From: a virus
Virus record (IMG/VR): IMGVR_UViG_3300042549_005307
Span: 1-55,321 of that record
Length of the DNA: 55,321 bases
Reading direction: 5' to 3' (one strand)
Below the pieces are notes generated by a model, which ran no database searches, was not told the origin of the DNA, and saw nothing but the letters and a program-made list of their open reading frames with translations. Within the stretch, counting starts at the first letter, position 1. Every line of letters begins with the position of its first letter. Positions 26,207-33,961 of this stretch are shown one piece after another. The position numbers and the translations under genes were made by a program.

Positions 26207-27541
26207 ATGATAAAACCATTTTCAATTCTCGATACTCGCACCAAAGAATGGCAAGACCGTAAACGATGGTGGATACAAACCCACAATATAAAATCAGAGT
26301 TAGGAAGGGAAGCTACTCAATCTAAAAGTAAATTTTGGGAAACCAATGAAGTTTCGGTTTCAATATTTGATGCTACTCTATCCGAAAAGATGTATGAGTG
26401 GTTTGTTCCTAAATGTGGTAAAGTATTAGACCCATTTGCAGGTGGAAGTGTTAGGGGAATTGTGGCAACGGAAATGGGATTTGGATACGATGGAATTGAT
26501 ATATCACAAACGCAAATAGAAGAAAATAAAAAACAATCGCATAAACCAAATTGGATTGTTGGTGATAGTGAAATAATGTTAGATTCAATTTATGATGAAA
26601 ATTATGATTTTGTATTTACTTGCCCACCATACTACGATTTGGAGGTTTATACAAATAACCCAAATGATTTATCTAAATTAAGTGATGTTGCATTTGATGA
26701 TAAATACATTTCCATATTAAAAAAAACAACAAAAAAATTAAAGAACAATCGTTTTTTTGCTATTGTAGTATCGGAAGTCAGAGAAGCATCAAAGACAGGG
26801 GATTACAAAATTGGAAAGTATAGAGGATTGGTAAACAAAACAATTTCGGCAATAGAAGAAGCTGGGTTGTATTTTTACAACGATATGGTACTATTCAATT
26901 CACAACATCAGGCTGGAAGAGTTGTAGATACATATTTCAAACGTAATCGTAAGGTAGCATCTGTTCATCAAAACGTATTAGTATTTGTAAAAGGAAATCC
27001 TGATTTGGCAACGGAGGATATTGAGTGGGATGGTACTTACAAATGTGTAGTTAATGGTAAACAATATAAATCATTCAGAGAGGCAGCAATCTCAATCAAT
27101 CCAAATGAATTGGTAGCATCTGAAGTAGAACGAAAATGCCAATCACCAAAAACCAAATACAAAGGGTGGCAGGTAATTGGTGAGGAAACCCATCCTATCT
27201 TAAAATATTGTATAGATGGGTATTACTTTGAATCTCCTGTACAAGCTGCAGAATACATTGAATATAGTGAAACTGAAATCCGTAATCGTATAGAATCAAA
27301 AGCTGAACATTATAGACATTGGATAAAATTGAGTGAACCAATTACAAATATTAACTACGATTTGCATGAAAAGAGTTTAACACACATTCAAATTAGAGAT
27401 AAAATACATACTATAAGTTGTAAAGGAGAATTATTTTACTCACTTAAAGAAGCAGGTGAAAGATTTGGGTTATCGGATGAACGAATTAGACAAAAAATAA
27501 ATTCGGACAAACATACTGACTATTTTTATCTATTTTCATAG
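26207..27541 (+). CDS. DNA methyltransferase with three C-terminal NUMOD1-like modules
   Basis: 444 residues from the ATG just behind the promoter. Motif I is VLDPFAGGSVRG (about 73-84, AdoMet binding) and motif IV TCPPYYDLE (138-146, catalytic), in the order IV-after-I of amino-methyltransferases acting on adenine N6 or cytosine N4. From about 279 on, three modules follow: 279-323 (CVVNGKQYKSFREAA then YKGWQVI), 334-374 (YCIDGYYFESPVQAAEYI) and 403-443 (ISCKGELFYSLKEAGERFGL). Each resembles NUMOD1/IENR1 DNA-binding repeats of homing endonucleases. It sits between duplicated terminator-promoter blocks. No cognate nuclease is adjacent. Confidence 0.88.
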   Translation: MIKPFSILDTRTKEWQDRKRWWIQTHNIKSELGREATQSKSKFWETNEVSVSIFDATLSEKMYEWFVPKCGKVLDPFAGGSVRGIVATEMGFGYDGIDISQTQIEENKKQSHKPNWIVGDSEIMLDSIYDENYDFVFTCPPYYDLEVYTNNPNDLSKLSDVAFDDKYISILKKTTKKLKNNRFFAIVVSEVREASKTGDYKIGKYRGLVNKTISAIEEAGLYFYNDMVLFNSQHQAGRVVDTYFKRNRKVASVHQNVLVFVKGNPDLATEDIEWDGTYKCVVNGKQYKSFREAAISINPNELVASEVERKCQSPKTKYKGWQVIGEETHPILKYCIDGYYFESPVQAAEYIEYSETEIRNRIESKAEHYRHWIKLSEPITNINYDLHEKSLTHIQIRDKIHTISCKGELFYSLKEAGERFGLSDERIRQKINSDKHTDYFYLFS

Positions 27542-27548
27542 AACTTAA

Positions 27549-27556
27549 TATTTATA
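27549..27556 (+). promoter_or_regulatory. TATTTATA box before the 90-residue gene
   Basis: TATTTATA lies 20 bases before the ATG at 27577, directly after the methyltransferase stop. Confidence 0.4.
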
Positions 27557-27576
27557 TTATATAAAATTATAATAAT

Positions 27577-27849
27577 ATGATAAAGTTAAATGATTTAATT
27601 AAAGAAGCTGGTATTCCAAAAATGTATGTTAAGTTTTTGGCAGTTTCTAAAAAAGTTAGAGAATTAGAGGATGCACAAAAGGCGTTATCGCAAAAATACT
27701 TTGCAGAAAAAGATTTGAATAAAAAAGAGGCATTATTAACTCAATTAAAAAAAGGAACTCAAACTTTAAATGGATTTAGAAGAAATTTAGCTGATATTGA
27801 AGAAAAGTATGTGATGGGTTTAGATAGTGATGCCGAATTTAATGGATAA
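27577..27849 (+). CDS. Small helical protein with capsid-targeting-like leader
   Basis: 90 residues. It begins MIKLNDLIKE-A, the third copy of the leader with an I-x-E end. The rest is a Lys/Leu-rich coiled coil (KKVRELEDAQKALSQKYFAE). Size and composition are like internal head proteins of T4-type phages. Followed by the second copy of the terminator. Confidence 0.7.
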   Translation: MIKLNDLIKEAGIPKMYVKFLAVSKKVRELEDAQKALSQKYFAEKDLNKKEALLTQLKKGTQTLNGFRRNLADIEEKYVMGLDSDAEFNG

Positions 27850-27876
27850 CTAAATTACAATATAATAATATTAAAT

Positions 27877-27901
27877 AAAAGGGGAAGATTTCCCCTTTTT
27901 T
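27877..27901 (+). terminator. Intrinsic terminator, copy 2 of the terminator-promoter repeat
   Basis: AAAAGGGGAA-GAT-TTCCCCTTTT is a perfect 10-bp stem with a T-tract. The repeat continues into the next promoter. Confidence 0.9.
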
Positions 27902-27902
27902 A

Positions 27903-27934
27903 TTTGGTAAAATCCACAAAAAGTGGTATATTTG
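27903..27934 (+). promoter_or_regulatory. Promoter, copy 2
   Basis: TTTG at 27903-27906, 20 bp, TATATTTG at 27927-27934. It is near-identical to 26167-26198. Confidence 0.82.
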
Positions 27935-27957
27935 TAAAACATTTAAAATCTAAAAAT

Positions 27958-28347
27958 ATGGATACGAATACATCATTAAAAATTACATTGGGTACAATAC
28001 TGATAGTGGGAATTATAGCAGTGTCAATAGTATCAATAGGATTTAGTATGAATAATAAAGATAAACCGATTGTAGAAGAAGTAAATACCAATGAGTTGTT
28101 GGTGGAAAACCAAAAGTTAAAAAGTGAAAATGATTCTTTAATTGCAGAATTACAACAAACCAATCAACTTTTTGATAAGAAAGAAAAGAAATATACCGAA
28201 ATTATAGGTCTATATGAATTTGGTATTGATTGGATTAGATTATATCACAGAAATGCATATGAAGATTTTCATAGATTATTGGCCCAAAAAGAAACTTATA
28301 ATAGAGAAGCCGAAGTTGAGACCAAAAAACAATTAAAAGATTATTAA
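27958..28347 (+). CDS. Membrane-anchored coiled-coil protein
   Basis: 129 residues from the ATG at 27958 (an upstream TTG would lie in the promoter). One membrane helix (LGTILIVGIIAVSIVSIGF), then a coiled coil (LLVENQKLKSENDSLIAELQ) and a charged tail. The topology resembles phage spanin-type or anti-superinfection membrane proteins, but no lysis gene is adjacent. Unknown family. Confidence 0.74.
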   Translation: MDTNTSLKITLGTILIVGIIAVSIVSIGFSMNNKDKPIVEEVNTNELLVENQKLKSENDSLIAELQQTNQLFDKKEKKYTEIIGLYEFGIDWIRLYHRNAYEDFHRLLAQKETYNREAEVETKKQLKDY

Positions 28348-28357
28348 ATACAACTAT

Positions 28358-28969
28358 ATGCAAATTACTAGTAATTCTAAACAATACCTAATTGTAGATG
28401 ATTTATACAATGAAGTTGAAATGAATAATATATGGAAAGAGTTAGATTTTTTAACTCATGCAAATAAGATGCTCCCACCAGAAAAATCAGGAACTGCAAC
28501 TAGTCTTTCCGGTGAAATTCTAAAAAAAAATTCTGCTATATTCTTGGATGATTTTTACACAAAAAGAGAATATTCAAACATTTTAACATATTATAGAAAA
28601 ATATATAAAGATAATATTTTTGATGAATTTGAAAAAATGAATAGCGATTTTAAATACGCTTCTATAACAAATGCAGATAGAACTTTTTTAAGTTATTATG
28701 AAAATAGTGATTACTATAAACCACACACCGATACTGCTGTTTTAACTTATTTATATTGGTGTCATAAATCACCTAAAGCGTTTGAAGGTGGTAATTTATA
28801 TTTATCGGATGCAAATGTAGAAATTGAATATAAAAATAATAGATTAGTTATATTTCCATCATATTATATGCATAGTGTATCACCAATTAAAATGTTAAAT
28901 GATGATGCATTACCATTTAGTACATTTGGTCGTTATTGTATAACAACATTTACTTATATAGGTATATAA
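28358..28969 (+). CDS. 2OG-Fe(II) oxygenase, tandem copy 1
   Basis: 203 residues. Iron ligands are read as His123-x-Asp125 (KPHTDTA) and His172 (YYMHSV), with Arg192 (GRYC) to hold 2-oxoglutarate; these are the prolyl-hydroxylase-type positions on a double-stranded beta-helix. FEGGNLYL is the usual turn before the last ligand. It is followed after 2 bases by a paralogue with the same length and start. Substrate (protein, sugar or nucleic acid) not visible. Confidence 0.87.
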   Translation: MQITSNSKQYLIVDDLYNEVEMNNIWKELDFLTHANKMLPPEKSGTATSLSGEILKKNSAIFLDDFYTKREYSNILTYYRKIYKDNIFDEFEKMNSDFKYASITNADRTFLSYYENSDYYKPHTDTAVLTYLYWCHKSPKAFEGGNLYLSDANVEIEYKNNRLVIFPSYYMHSVSPIKMLNDDALPFSTFGRYCITTFTYIGI

Positions 28970-28971
28970 TT

Positions 28972-29583
28972 ATGCAAATCACTAGTAATTCTAAACAATA
29001 TTTAATTGTAGATGATTTCTTCAATGAGAGTGAACTAATATCTCTTTGGAAGGAGTTGGATACATTGCAAAGTAAAGATGTATTACAACCACCAAGCATT
29101 ACTGCTGGAGCAAAGGATGCAAATGGTAATATAATCAAAAAGAACTCTGGTATATTTTTAGATGATTATTATGAAAACAGAGAGGATTCATCTATACTCA
29201 ATATGTACGATAAGTATATTTGTGAAGAGGTATATGAAAAGTTCCCAACAATGAGTCCAGAGTTTAAGTATGCATTCTATGTAAACTTTGATAGAACTCT
29301 ATTGAATTATTATGAGAATAATGACCATTACAAACCACATACCGATGCCGCAATCTTAACTTGCTTATATTGGTGCTATAAAGAACCAAAAGCATTTGAA
29401 GGTGGTGATTTAACCTTACATCAAATTGGTGAGGTTATTAGTATAAAGAACAATAGATTGGTTATATTCCCATCGCATAATGTACATTCAGTTTCACCAA
29501 TATCTATGGAAGAAGTTGGGCAAGGTAAAGGTAGATATTGTATCTCAAAATTTTTATTTGTATATCCATCCGTAGGAAAATAA
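28972..29583 (+). CDS. 2OG-Fe(II) oxygenase, tandem copy 2
   Basis: 203 residues from the ATG at 28972. It shares the first 15 residues with copy 1 (MQITSNSKQYLIVDD) and keeps His123, Asp125, His172 and Arg188. The middle has diverged, which fits a duplication with a change in substrate. A longer start at 28936 would lie inside copy 1 and is not needed. ThyA follows after 1 base. Confidence 0.88.
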   Translation: MQITSNSKQYLIVDDFFNESELISLWKELDTLQSKDVLQPPSITAGAKDANGNIIKKNSGIFLDDYYENREDSSILNMYDKYICEEVYEKFPTMSPEFKYAFYVNFDRTLLNYYENNDHYKPHTDAAILTCLYWCYKEPKAFEGGDLTLHQIGEVISIKNNRLVIFPSHNVHSVSPISMEEVGQGKGRYCISKFLFVYPSVGK

Positions 29584-29584
29584 T

Positions 29585-30748
29585 ATGAACACAATAGATA
29601 GTAAATACCAAGCATTATTAGAAGATATTTTAGACAACGGAGTTGAAAAGCAGGATAGGACTGGTACAGGTACTATATCTGTATTTGGCAGACAAATCCG
29701 CCATAAGATGTCACAGGGGTTTCCATTACTAACCACAAAGAAGATGGCATGGAATTCCATTGTGACAGAACTCCTATGGTTTTTAAGAGGTGATACTAAC
29801 ATCAAATTCCTATTGGATTACGATTGCCACATTTGGGATGGTGATACATATAAGAACTATGTAAGTAAAGTTGAAGAATATACATCTACATTAAATGTTC
29901 CTAATGATATATCCGAATTTCAAGAAGTAATGGATTCAGTAGGAAACCAAATAAAGAGTAGTGTATTATCAAAAGAAGAATTCATTAAACAAATCAAAAC
30001 CAATAATGAGTTTGCAAAGAAGTGGGGTGATTTAGGACCAATCTATGGTAAGCAGTGGAGACAGTGGCAAGGTTGGATGGATATGAATGGTAATGAGAAA
30101 GGTTCATTGTGGTATGACCAAATACTACGATTGGTACATGACCTTAAAACCAATCCAGATAGTAGAAGATTGATGGTATCAGCTTGGAATGTAGCAGAGT
30201 TAGACCAAATGGTTTTACCACCTTGTCATTATGGATTTCAAGTTTATACAAGAGAGTTGAGATTAATAGAACGAATTGATATTGCTATTGAAAGGGGATT
30301 AACTACTAAAACCGCTCACTTATCAGAAGAAGATTATTGGAAATGGTGTGATGAAAAAAACATTCCAACTAGAGCAATCTCATTAATGTGGAATCAGCGT
30401 TCAGTAGATACATTCTTGGGGTTACCGTTCAACATTGCTTCTTATGGATTATTATTAGAAATTATTGCGAAAGAAGTAAATATGGTGCCGGAAGATTTGA
30501 TTGGTAATTTGGGAGATGTGCATTTATATAAAAACCATATCGAACAAGCCAAAGAACAAATCAGTAGAGAACCTTATAGTTTACCAAAAGTTGAAATCAC
30601 CGAAAGGAATTGGTATCAGCACGAAAAAGTAAAAGAACAATTAGGACCAAAAACATTTAGAGATATAATACTATCTTACAGACCGGATTGTTTTGAACTA
30701 ATAGGTTACGAATCACATCCAAAAATAAAAGCACCCCTATCCAACTAA
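29585..30748 (+). CDS. thyA: Thymidylate synthase, enlarged
   Basis: 387 residues against about 264 for E. coli ThyA. Conserved parts: RTGTGTISVFG, the catalytic PPCHYGFQVY (Cys214), RRLMVSAWN, QRSVDTFLGLPFNIASYG and GDVHLYKNH. Asn283 (LPFN) is the residue that favours dUMP; dCMP hydroxymethylases have Asp there. The extra length is mainly in two inserts, about residues 93-145 and 223-262. It makes dTMP from dUMP with methylene-tetrahydrofolate, and dUTPase in this window would supply dUMP. The inserts are unusual. Confidence 0.95.
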   Translation: MNTIDSKYQALLEDILDNGVEKQDRTGTGTISVFGRQIRHKMSQGFPLLTTKKMAWNSIVTELLWFLRGDTNIKFLLDYDCHIWDGDTYKNYVSKVEEYTSTLNVPNDISEFQEVMDSVGNQIKSSVLSKEEFIKQIKTNNEFAKKWGDLGPIYGKQWRQWQGWMDMNGNEKGSLWYDQILRLVHDLKTNPDSRRLMVSAWNVAELDQMVLPPCHYGFQVYTRELRLIERIDIAIERGLTTKTAHLSEEDYWKWCDEKNIPTRAISLMWNQRSVDTFLGLPFNIASYGLLLEIIAKEVNMVPEDLIGNLGDVHLYKNHIEQAKEQISREPYSLPKVEITERNWYQHEKVKEQLGPKTFRDIILSYRPDCFELIGYESHPKIKAPLSN

Positions 30749-30751
30749 ACT

Positions 30752-31267
30752 ATGGTACATTATTTAGAAAATATAATCCCAATAGAAGATTGTGAAAAGA
30801 TAACACAACGAACTATGGATTTAATATGTAACAGACCTGATATGGTTGATTATAGTGTATATTCTGCACCTAAATCAACTGGCATAAGAACAGAGATAAT
30901 ACCTGAATGTTATATTTGGTTACATATATTAAAAGATAAAATAGAAGAGTTGGTTGGTTTTGAAGTAGAAGCAGTAAATACATATTGTAGGGAATATGTA
31001 AATGGCGCATCATTACCAAAACATATTGATAGAAAAGATATTGGTATAACATTATCAGTTTGTATAGAAAACCCTGCAAACATAGAGTGGCCTATTTGTT
31101 CCAATGATTACGATGATTCAGTAACTTGTAAAGATATAAAAGTAGGAGATGGGTTGTTGATTTACAACTCACACGAATTAGAGCATTGGCGAGATGAGTT
31201 AGTATGCGATGAAGATGAATATGTTTTTATGATGTTTTTACATTGGATTAAAAAAGAAAATAAATAA
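30752..31267 (+). CDS. 2OG-Fe(II) oxygenase-like protein
   Basis: 171 residues. His91-x-Asp93 (PKHIDRKD), His141 or His145 (NSHELEHWRDE) and Arg147 form a plausible iron and 2-oxoglutarate site; VGDGLLIYNS is the strand before the distal His. It is distant from the tandem pair upstream. Starts 3 bases after thyA, so probably co-transcribed. Confidence 0.75.
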   Translation: MVHYLENIIPIEDCEKITQRTMDLICNRPDMVDYSVYSAPKSTGIRTEIIPECYIWLHILKDKIEELVGFEVEAVNTYCREYVNGASLPKHIDRKDIGITLSVCIENPANIEWPICSNDYDDSVTCKDIKVGDGLLIYNSHELEHWRDELVCDEDEYVFMMFLHWIKKENK

Positions 31268-31325
31268 CATTTAATACAATTTGGATATTTATATCTTTAA
31301 CAATAATTGTAAGAAATTTAATTAA

Positions 31326-31562
31326 ATGGTACTAATAATATCAGCAAACGAATTAGAAGAAGAATTTAAGGATAGTTGGAAAATGGGTCATATTATACAC
31401 CCACATTTAGATTTTGCAACAAATTGTATCCATGCCACATTTGAAAACAAAGATGTAATACTATATAAGTTTATTAATTACGGATATGTAGTATCAAACA
31501 AAAGTGGAAATCATACAATATCAGCAGGAGATGCTGGAATTATGATTCACTTTCACCAATAA
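31326..31562 (+). CDS. Hypothetical protein, 78 residues
   Basis: Small alpha/beta protein with a His-rich start and end (HIIHPHLDF, IMIHFHQ). A TATTTATA box lies at 31286-31293, 32 bases upstream. The His residues could bind a metal, but no known family comes to mind. Confidence 0.7.
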   Translation: MVLIISANELEEEFKDSWKMGHIIHPHLDFATNCIHATFENKDVILYKFINYGYVVSNKSGNHTISAGDAGIMIHFHQ

Positions 31563-31567
31563 CAAAT

Positions 31568-31975
31568 ATGTACCCACAAATAGTACAAGAAGCAACAGAT
31601 AAATACTTAAAAGTAACCGATAGGTTATTTGGTATGAAATTGGAAGGAGAAATCCGTACCGATGTAAATGAGTTTATTAATGATTACTTTTTCCAAAAGT
31701 TTATCAAAGGTGATGAAGTTGCATTGGAAGATAGTAATGAGATAAAATACTTACAATCATATATAGTGTCTAAAATGGTTGTATATGAATTAACAGAAAA
31801 AGGATTTATGGGCACGTATAAAGAAGATGATACAAAGCCAGGTGAAGAGATAATTTATTTAACAGATGCAGGAAAACAATACTTAAACGAATATTTTAAT
31901 GAAGATGATTATGAAGAACACACAAATATGGAAGAATTGGCTGAATACATTAGCGGTAGTACTTTTAGTAGCTAG
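31568..31975 (+). CDS. Hypothetical acidic protein, 135 residues
   Basis: Soluble, helical and acidic. KMVVYELTEKGFMGTYKE followed by YLTDAGKQYLNEYF looks like a winged-helix tail (strand-turn-strand-helix), which would fit a small DNA-binding regulator. It overlaps the exported nuclease gene downstream by 65 bases. Low certainty on function. Confidence 0.72.
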   Translation: MYPQIVQEATDKYLKVTDRLFGMKLEGEIRTDVNEFINDYFFQKFIKGDEVALEDSNEIKYLQSYIVSKMVVYELTEKGFMGTYKEDDTKPGEEIIYLTDAGKQYLNEYFNEDDYEEHTNMEELAEYISGSTFSS

Positions 31976-32561
31976 TGGATTAGTAGCACAAGATGTAGTA
32001 GTAATTAAACACACAAACTACACAACACATTTCAGTAAATCAAAAAGATACCCAGTATTAGTACAATGGGAAACAACAAAAGCAATGGTAGGTTGTCCAA
32101 CTCCCTTAAAAAGAAAGGATAACTTTAAGCCAGACCCACAATTAGTAGATGAAACTAATATTGCATTTTATTATGTAAAAAGTGGATACGATAGAGGACA
32201 CGTAATGCCGGCAGCTGATAACCTTTGTCAAACCCAAGCGGTGCAGGATGAATGTTTCTATTTTTCAAATATGGTAGCACAAACACATAGATTAAACGCT
32301 GGAGATTGGAAATCATTAGAAACTGCAACCCGAAATTGGGCAATGATTAGTTCAAAGGTAAGAGTATGGAGTGGTTCAGTTGGTGAAGCAAAGAAAATAG
32401 GGTTAGTATCAGTTCCTACACAATGTTGGAAAGTGGTTCAAATAGCAGGAAAGTGGCACGCATATTTATTTAATAATGATTTATCAAATCCTGATGGGTT
32501 TGAGAACAACGAAGTACCATTAGCACAAATACAGAAACTAACTGGCTACACCTTTAAGTAG
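31911..32561 (+). CDS. Exported DNA/RNA non-specific endonuclease
   Basis: 216 residues from ATG 31911; ATGs at 31899 and 31905 are alternatives, all inside the previous gene. The N-terminus is a signal peptide (LNTLAVVLLVASGLVAQ). The beta-beta-alpha-metal site is intact: DRGH at 94-97 (His97 base), Asn120 in FYFSN, and NAGDWKSLE (Asn129, Glu137). The family includes Serratia nuclease and NucA, which degrade DNA and RNA with Mg. It acts outside the cytoplasm, so host chromosome breakdown is unlikely. A competitor-DNA or biofilm role is inferred. A G-rich repeat follows its stop. Confidence 0.88.
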   Translation: MKNTQIWKNWLNTLAVVLLVASGLVAQDVVVIKHTNYTTHFSKSKRYPVLVQWETTKAMVGCPTPLKRKDNFKPDPQLVDETNIAFYYVKSGYDRGHVMPAADNLCQTQAVQDECFYFSNMVAQTHRLNAGDWKSLETATRNWAMISSKVRVWSGSVGEAKKIGLVSVPTQCWKVVQIAGKWHAYLFNNDLSNPDGFENNEVPLAQIQKLTGYTFK

Positions 32562-32636
32562 CGCGGGGAGGGGCGGGGGAGTAAAAGGTGTCGAACCTAA
32601 AAAATTTGATAGTGTGTCAACCTCACCCCAAACGAT
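32562..32636 (+). repeat. G-rich intergenic element, copy A
   Basis: Directly after a stop codon: GGGGAGGGGCGGGGG, then GTCGAACC, then TTTGATAGT. The same three blocks in the same order and spacing occur at 55022-55075. In copy A a downstream CCTCACCCC could pair with GGGGAGGGG. It may act as a terminator, a quadruplex or a packaging or replication site. Confidence 0.7.
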
Positions 32637-32656
32637 ATAAAAAAGTACGGATATTA

Positions 32657-32688
32657 TTTGGATATATAAAGATAATTTCGTATCTTTA
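32657..32688 (+). promoter_or_regulatory. Host-type promoter (TTTG, 20 bp, TATCTTTA)
   Basis: TTTG at 32657-32660 and TATCTTTA at 32681-32688. It serves the small-gene run starting at 32708. Confidence 0.75.
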
Positions 32689-32707
32689 TTCCAACTAAAA
32701 AATAGTT

Positions 32708-32863
32708 ATGAATAAAAGAGATAATACATTGGTATGGGTTTGCTTTGCTCTAATCGCGTGTATAAGCATTCAATTGGTTGGAACACTTCGTTTGAAGAGC
32801 CAAATTAGAGACTTGGAATCACAAGTCCTACAACTTAAAAAGAAGAATGAAGTTGGCAAATAA
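32708..32863 (+). CDS. Small membrane protein with coiled-coil tail, 51 residues
   Basis: ATG at 32708 opens 51 codons to TAA at 32861-32863. A single helix (LVWVCFALIACISIQLV) is followed by a Leu-heptad tail (LRLKSQIRDLESQVLQLKKK). It lies 20 bases after a strong promoter. The topology is like phage Rz-type or host-takeover membrane peptides. Unknown. Confidence 0.75.
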   Translation: MNKRDNTLVWVCFALIACISIQLVGTLRLKSQIRDLESQVLQLKKKNEVGK

Positions 32864-32960
32864 AATCTTACGATTTTTGTTCCGTATAGAGTTATGTACA
32901 ATCTATGATAATTATACCGGCAACATCGTTGGGTATGGAATTAGAAAACATCTGAAATGA
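32847..32960 (+). CDS. Tiny basic protein, 37 residues
   Basis: ATG at 32847 lies inside the end of the previous gene and the stop TGA at 32958 overlaps the next ATG (ATGA), giving coupling on both sides. Sequence starts MKLANKILRFLFRIELC and ends IVGYGIRKHLK. The overlaps are the main support. Confidence 0.6.
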   Translation: MKLANKILRFLFRIELCTIYDNYTGNIVGYGIRKHLK

Positions 32961-33160
32961 TAACACCAGAAGAAAAAGGAGAAGAGTTGATTGAGTTCTT
33001 TATGAACGCAGAACCACCAAAGATGAGTGATTATAGCAGGTTATATCGTCCTACGGCGATTCTATTTGCTAAAAAGGTATGTGATGAGGTGATGAGTGAT
33101 ATGGGTGCTGATAGAGGATACCAATTTTGGTATAATGTAAAACAATATTTAGATAAATAA
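32957..33160 (+). CDS. Hypothetical protein, 67 residues
   Basis: Begins MITPEEKGEELIEFFMNAEP, a start seen in small phage proteins. Helical, with AILFAKKVCDEVMSDMG. Coupled by ATGA to the gene before. No known function. Confidence 0.78.
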   Translation: MITPEEKGEELIEFFMNAEPPKMSDYSRLYRPTAILFAKKVCDEVMSDMGADRGYQFWYNVKQYLDK

Positions 33161-33164
33161 GATT

Positions 33165-33590
33165 ATGACATCAAAAGAATTTGTAGTTTGGATGCAAGGA
33201 TTTGTAGAGGCTTGTAATGATTATTCACCCACACCAAAGCAGTGGGATACCCTAAAAGATAAGTTAGGTGAAGTTAAGGATGAACCAACACACTCTATTC
33301 CGTTTGGAGTTCCAAATACTGCACCAATACAAACATTACCATTTATCCAACCATATGACCCATACAACCCATATAAGATAACTAGTGAAAGTGGTACAAC
33401 ACTAACAGTATCATCAGGTAGTAGTGGAACTATTGTAGTTACACCTGGATATGGTTCTATTACATATAATCCATCAACATCAACTGCATATGGTTATCCA
33501 AGTGGTTCTGCGTGGAATTATACATCTACATTACCACAACAACCAACGACAGGAAGTAATCAGTTAGAATTAGAATTTGAAACAAAATAG
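33165..33590 (+). CDS. Phage protein with FVVWMQGFVEA-type N-terminal helix domain
   Basis: 141 residues. The first 35 (KEFVVWMQGFVEACNDYSPT, then QWDTLKDKL) match a small helical domain common in phage proteins. The rest is a low-complexity Pro, Ser, Thr, Tyr tail with YDPYNPYK and SSGSSGT, likely disordered or fibre-like. Family known by pattern only; function unknown. Confidence 0.75.
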   Translation: MTSKEFVVWMQGFVEACNDYSPTPKQWDTLKDKLGEVKDEPTHSIPFGVPNTAPIQTLPFIQPYDPYNPYKITSESGTTLTVSSGSSGTIVVTPGYGSITYNPSTSTAYGYPSGSAWNYTSTLPQQPTTGSNQLELEFETK

Positions 33591-33592
33591 AT

Positions 33593-33961
33593 ATGAGTTA
33601 TATTAGTAAAGGTGCACAACCTACAAAGATTACGGCCGAACAATGGGGTAGAAAGGTTAGTATTGAACTACCTAATTCAGATACAGATATTCACGAGTTA
33701 TTGGATATTTTTAAAGGAATTACAATCGGATTAGGTTATTCTGAATCTGGTTGGAATAATGGTATTAAAGAAATGGCAGAATCTATTTACGAAGATGAAA
33801 ATACGGATTTAAAATATAAGTTGAGTGAGTGGAGTGATGATGAATTAGGTGAAGCGATTGCACAACATAACGCACATGAAGAAGGTTATGATATTGATGA
33901 TTATGTAGAAGGTAATACTGAAGATAATTATGATGAAGGAGGGAGGCCGATTAAGATATGA
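33593..33961 (+). CDS. Hypothetical acidic protein, 122 residues
   Basis: Begins with a strand pair (KVSIELPNSDTDIHELLDIF) and ends in a very acidic, probably disordered tail (YDIDDYVEGNTEDNYDEGG). Its stop overlaps the start of the ClpP-like gene by 4 bases (ATGA), so the two are coupled. It may be a partner or adaptor of that protease, which is inference. Confidence 0.75.
   Translation: MSYISKGAQPTKITAEQWGRKVSIELPNSDTDIHELLDIFKGITIGLGYSESGWNNGIKEMAESIYEDENTDLKYKLSEWSDDELGEAIAQHNAHEEGYDIDDYVEGNTEDNYDEGGRPIKI

Noticed and set aside
8921-27541. Classical restriction-modification pair made of the REase-like gene and the methyltransferase
   Set aside because: They are 17 kb apart, in separate transcription units and with different neighbours. 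Pairing would be a guess.
26145-27937. Insertion sequence or transposon around the methyltransferase
   Set aside because: No transposase, terminal inverted repeats or target-site duplications are visible; only the direct repeat of regulatory DNA is seen.
29585-30748. ThyA as dCMP or dUMP hydroxymethylase
   Set aside because: Asn283 is kept where dCMP hydroxymethylase has Asp, and the usual ThyA motifs are intact. A changed product cannot be excluded but has no support.
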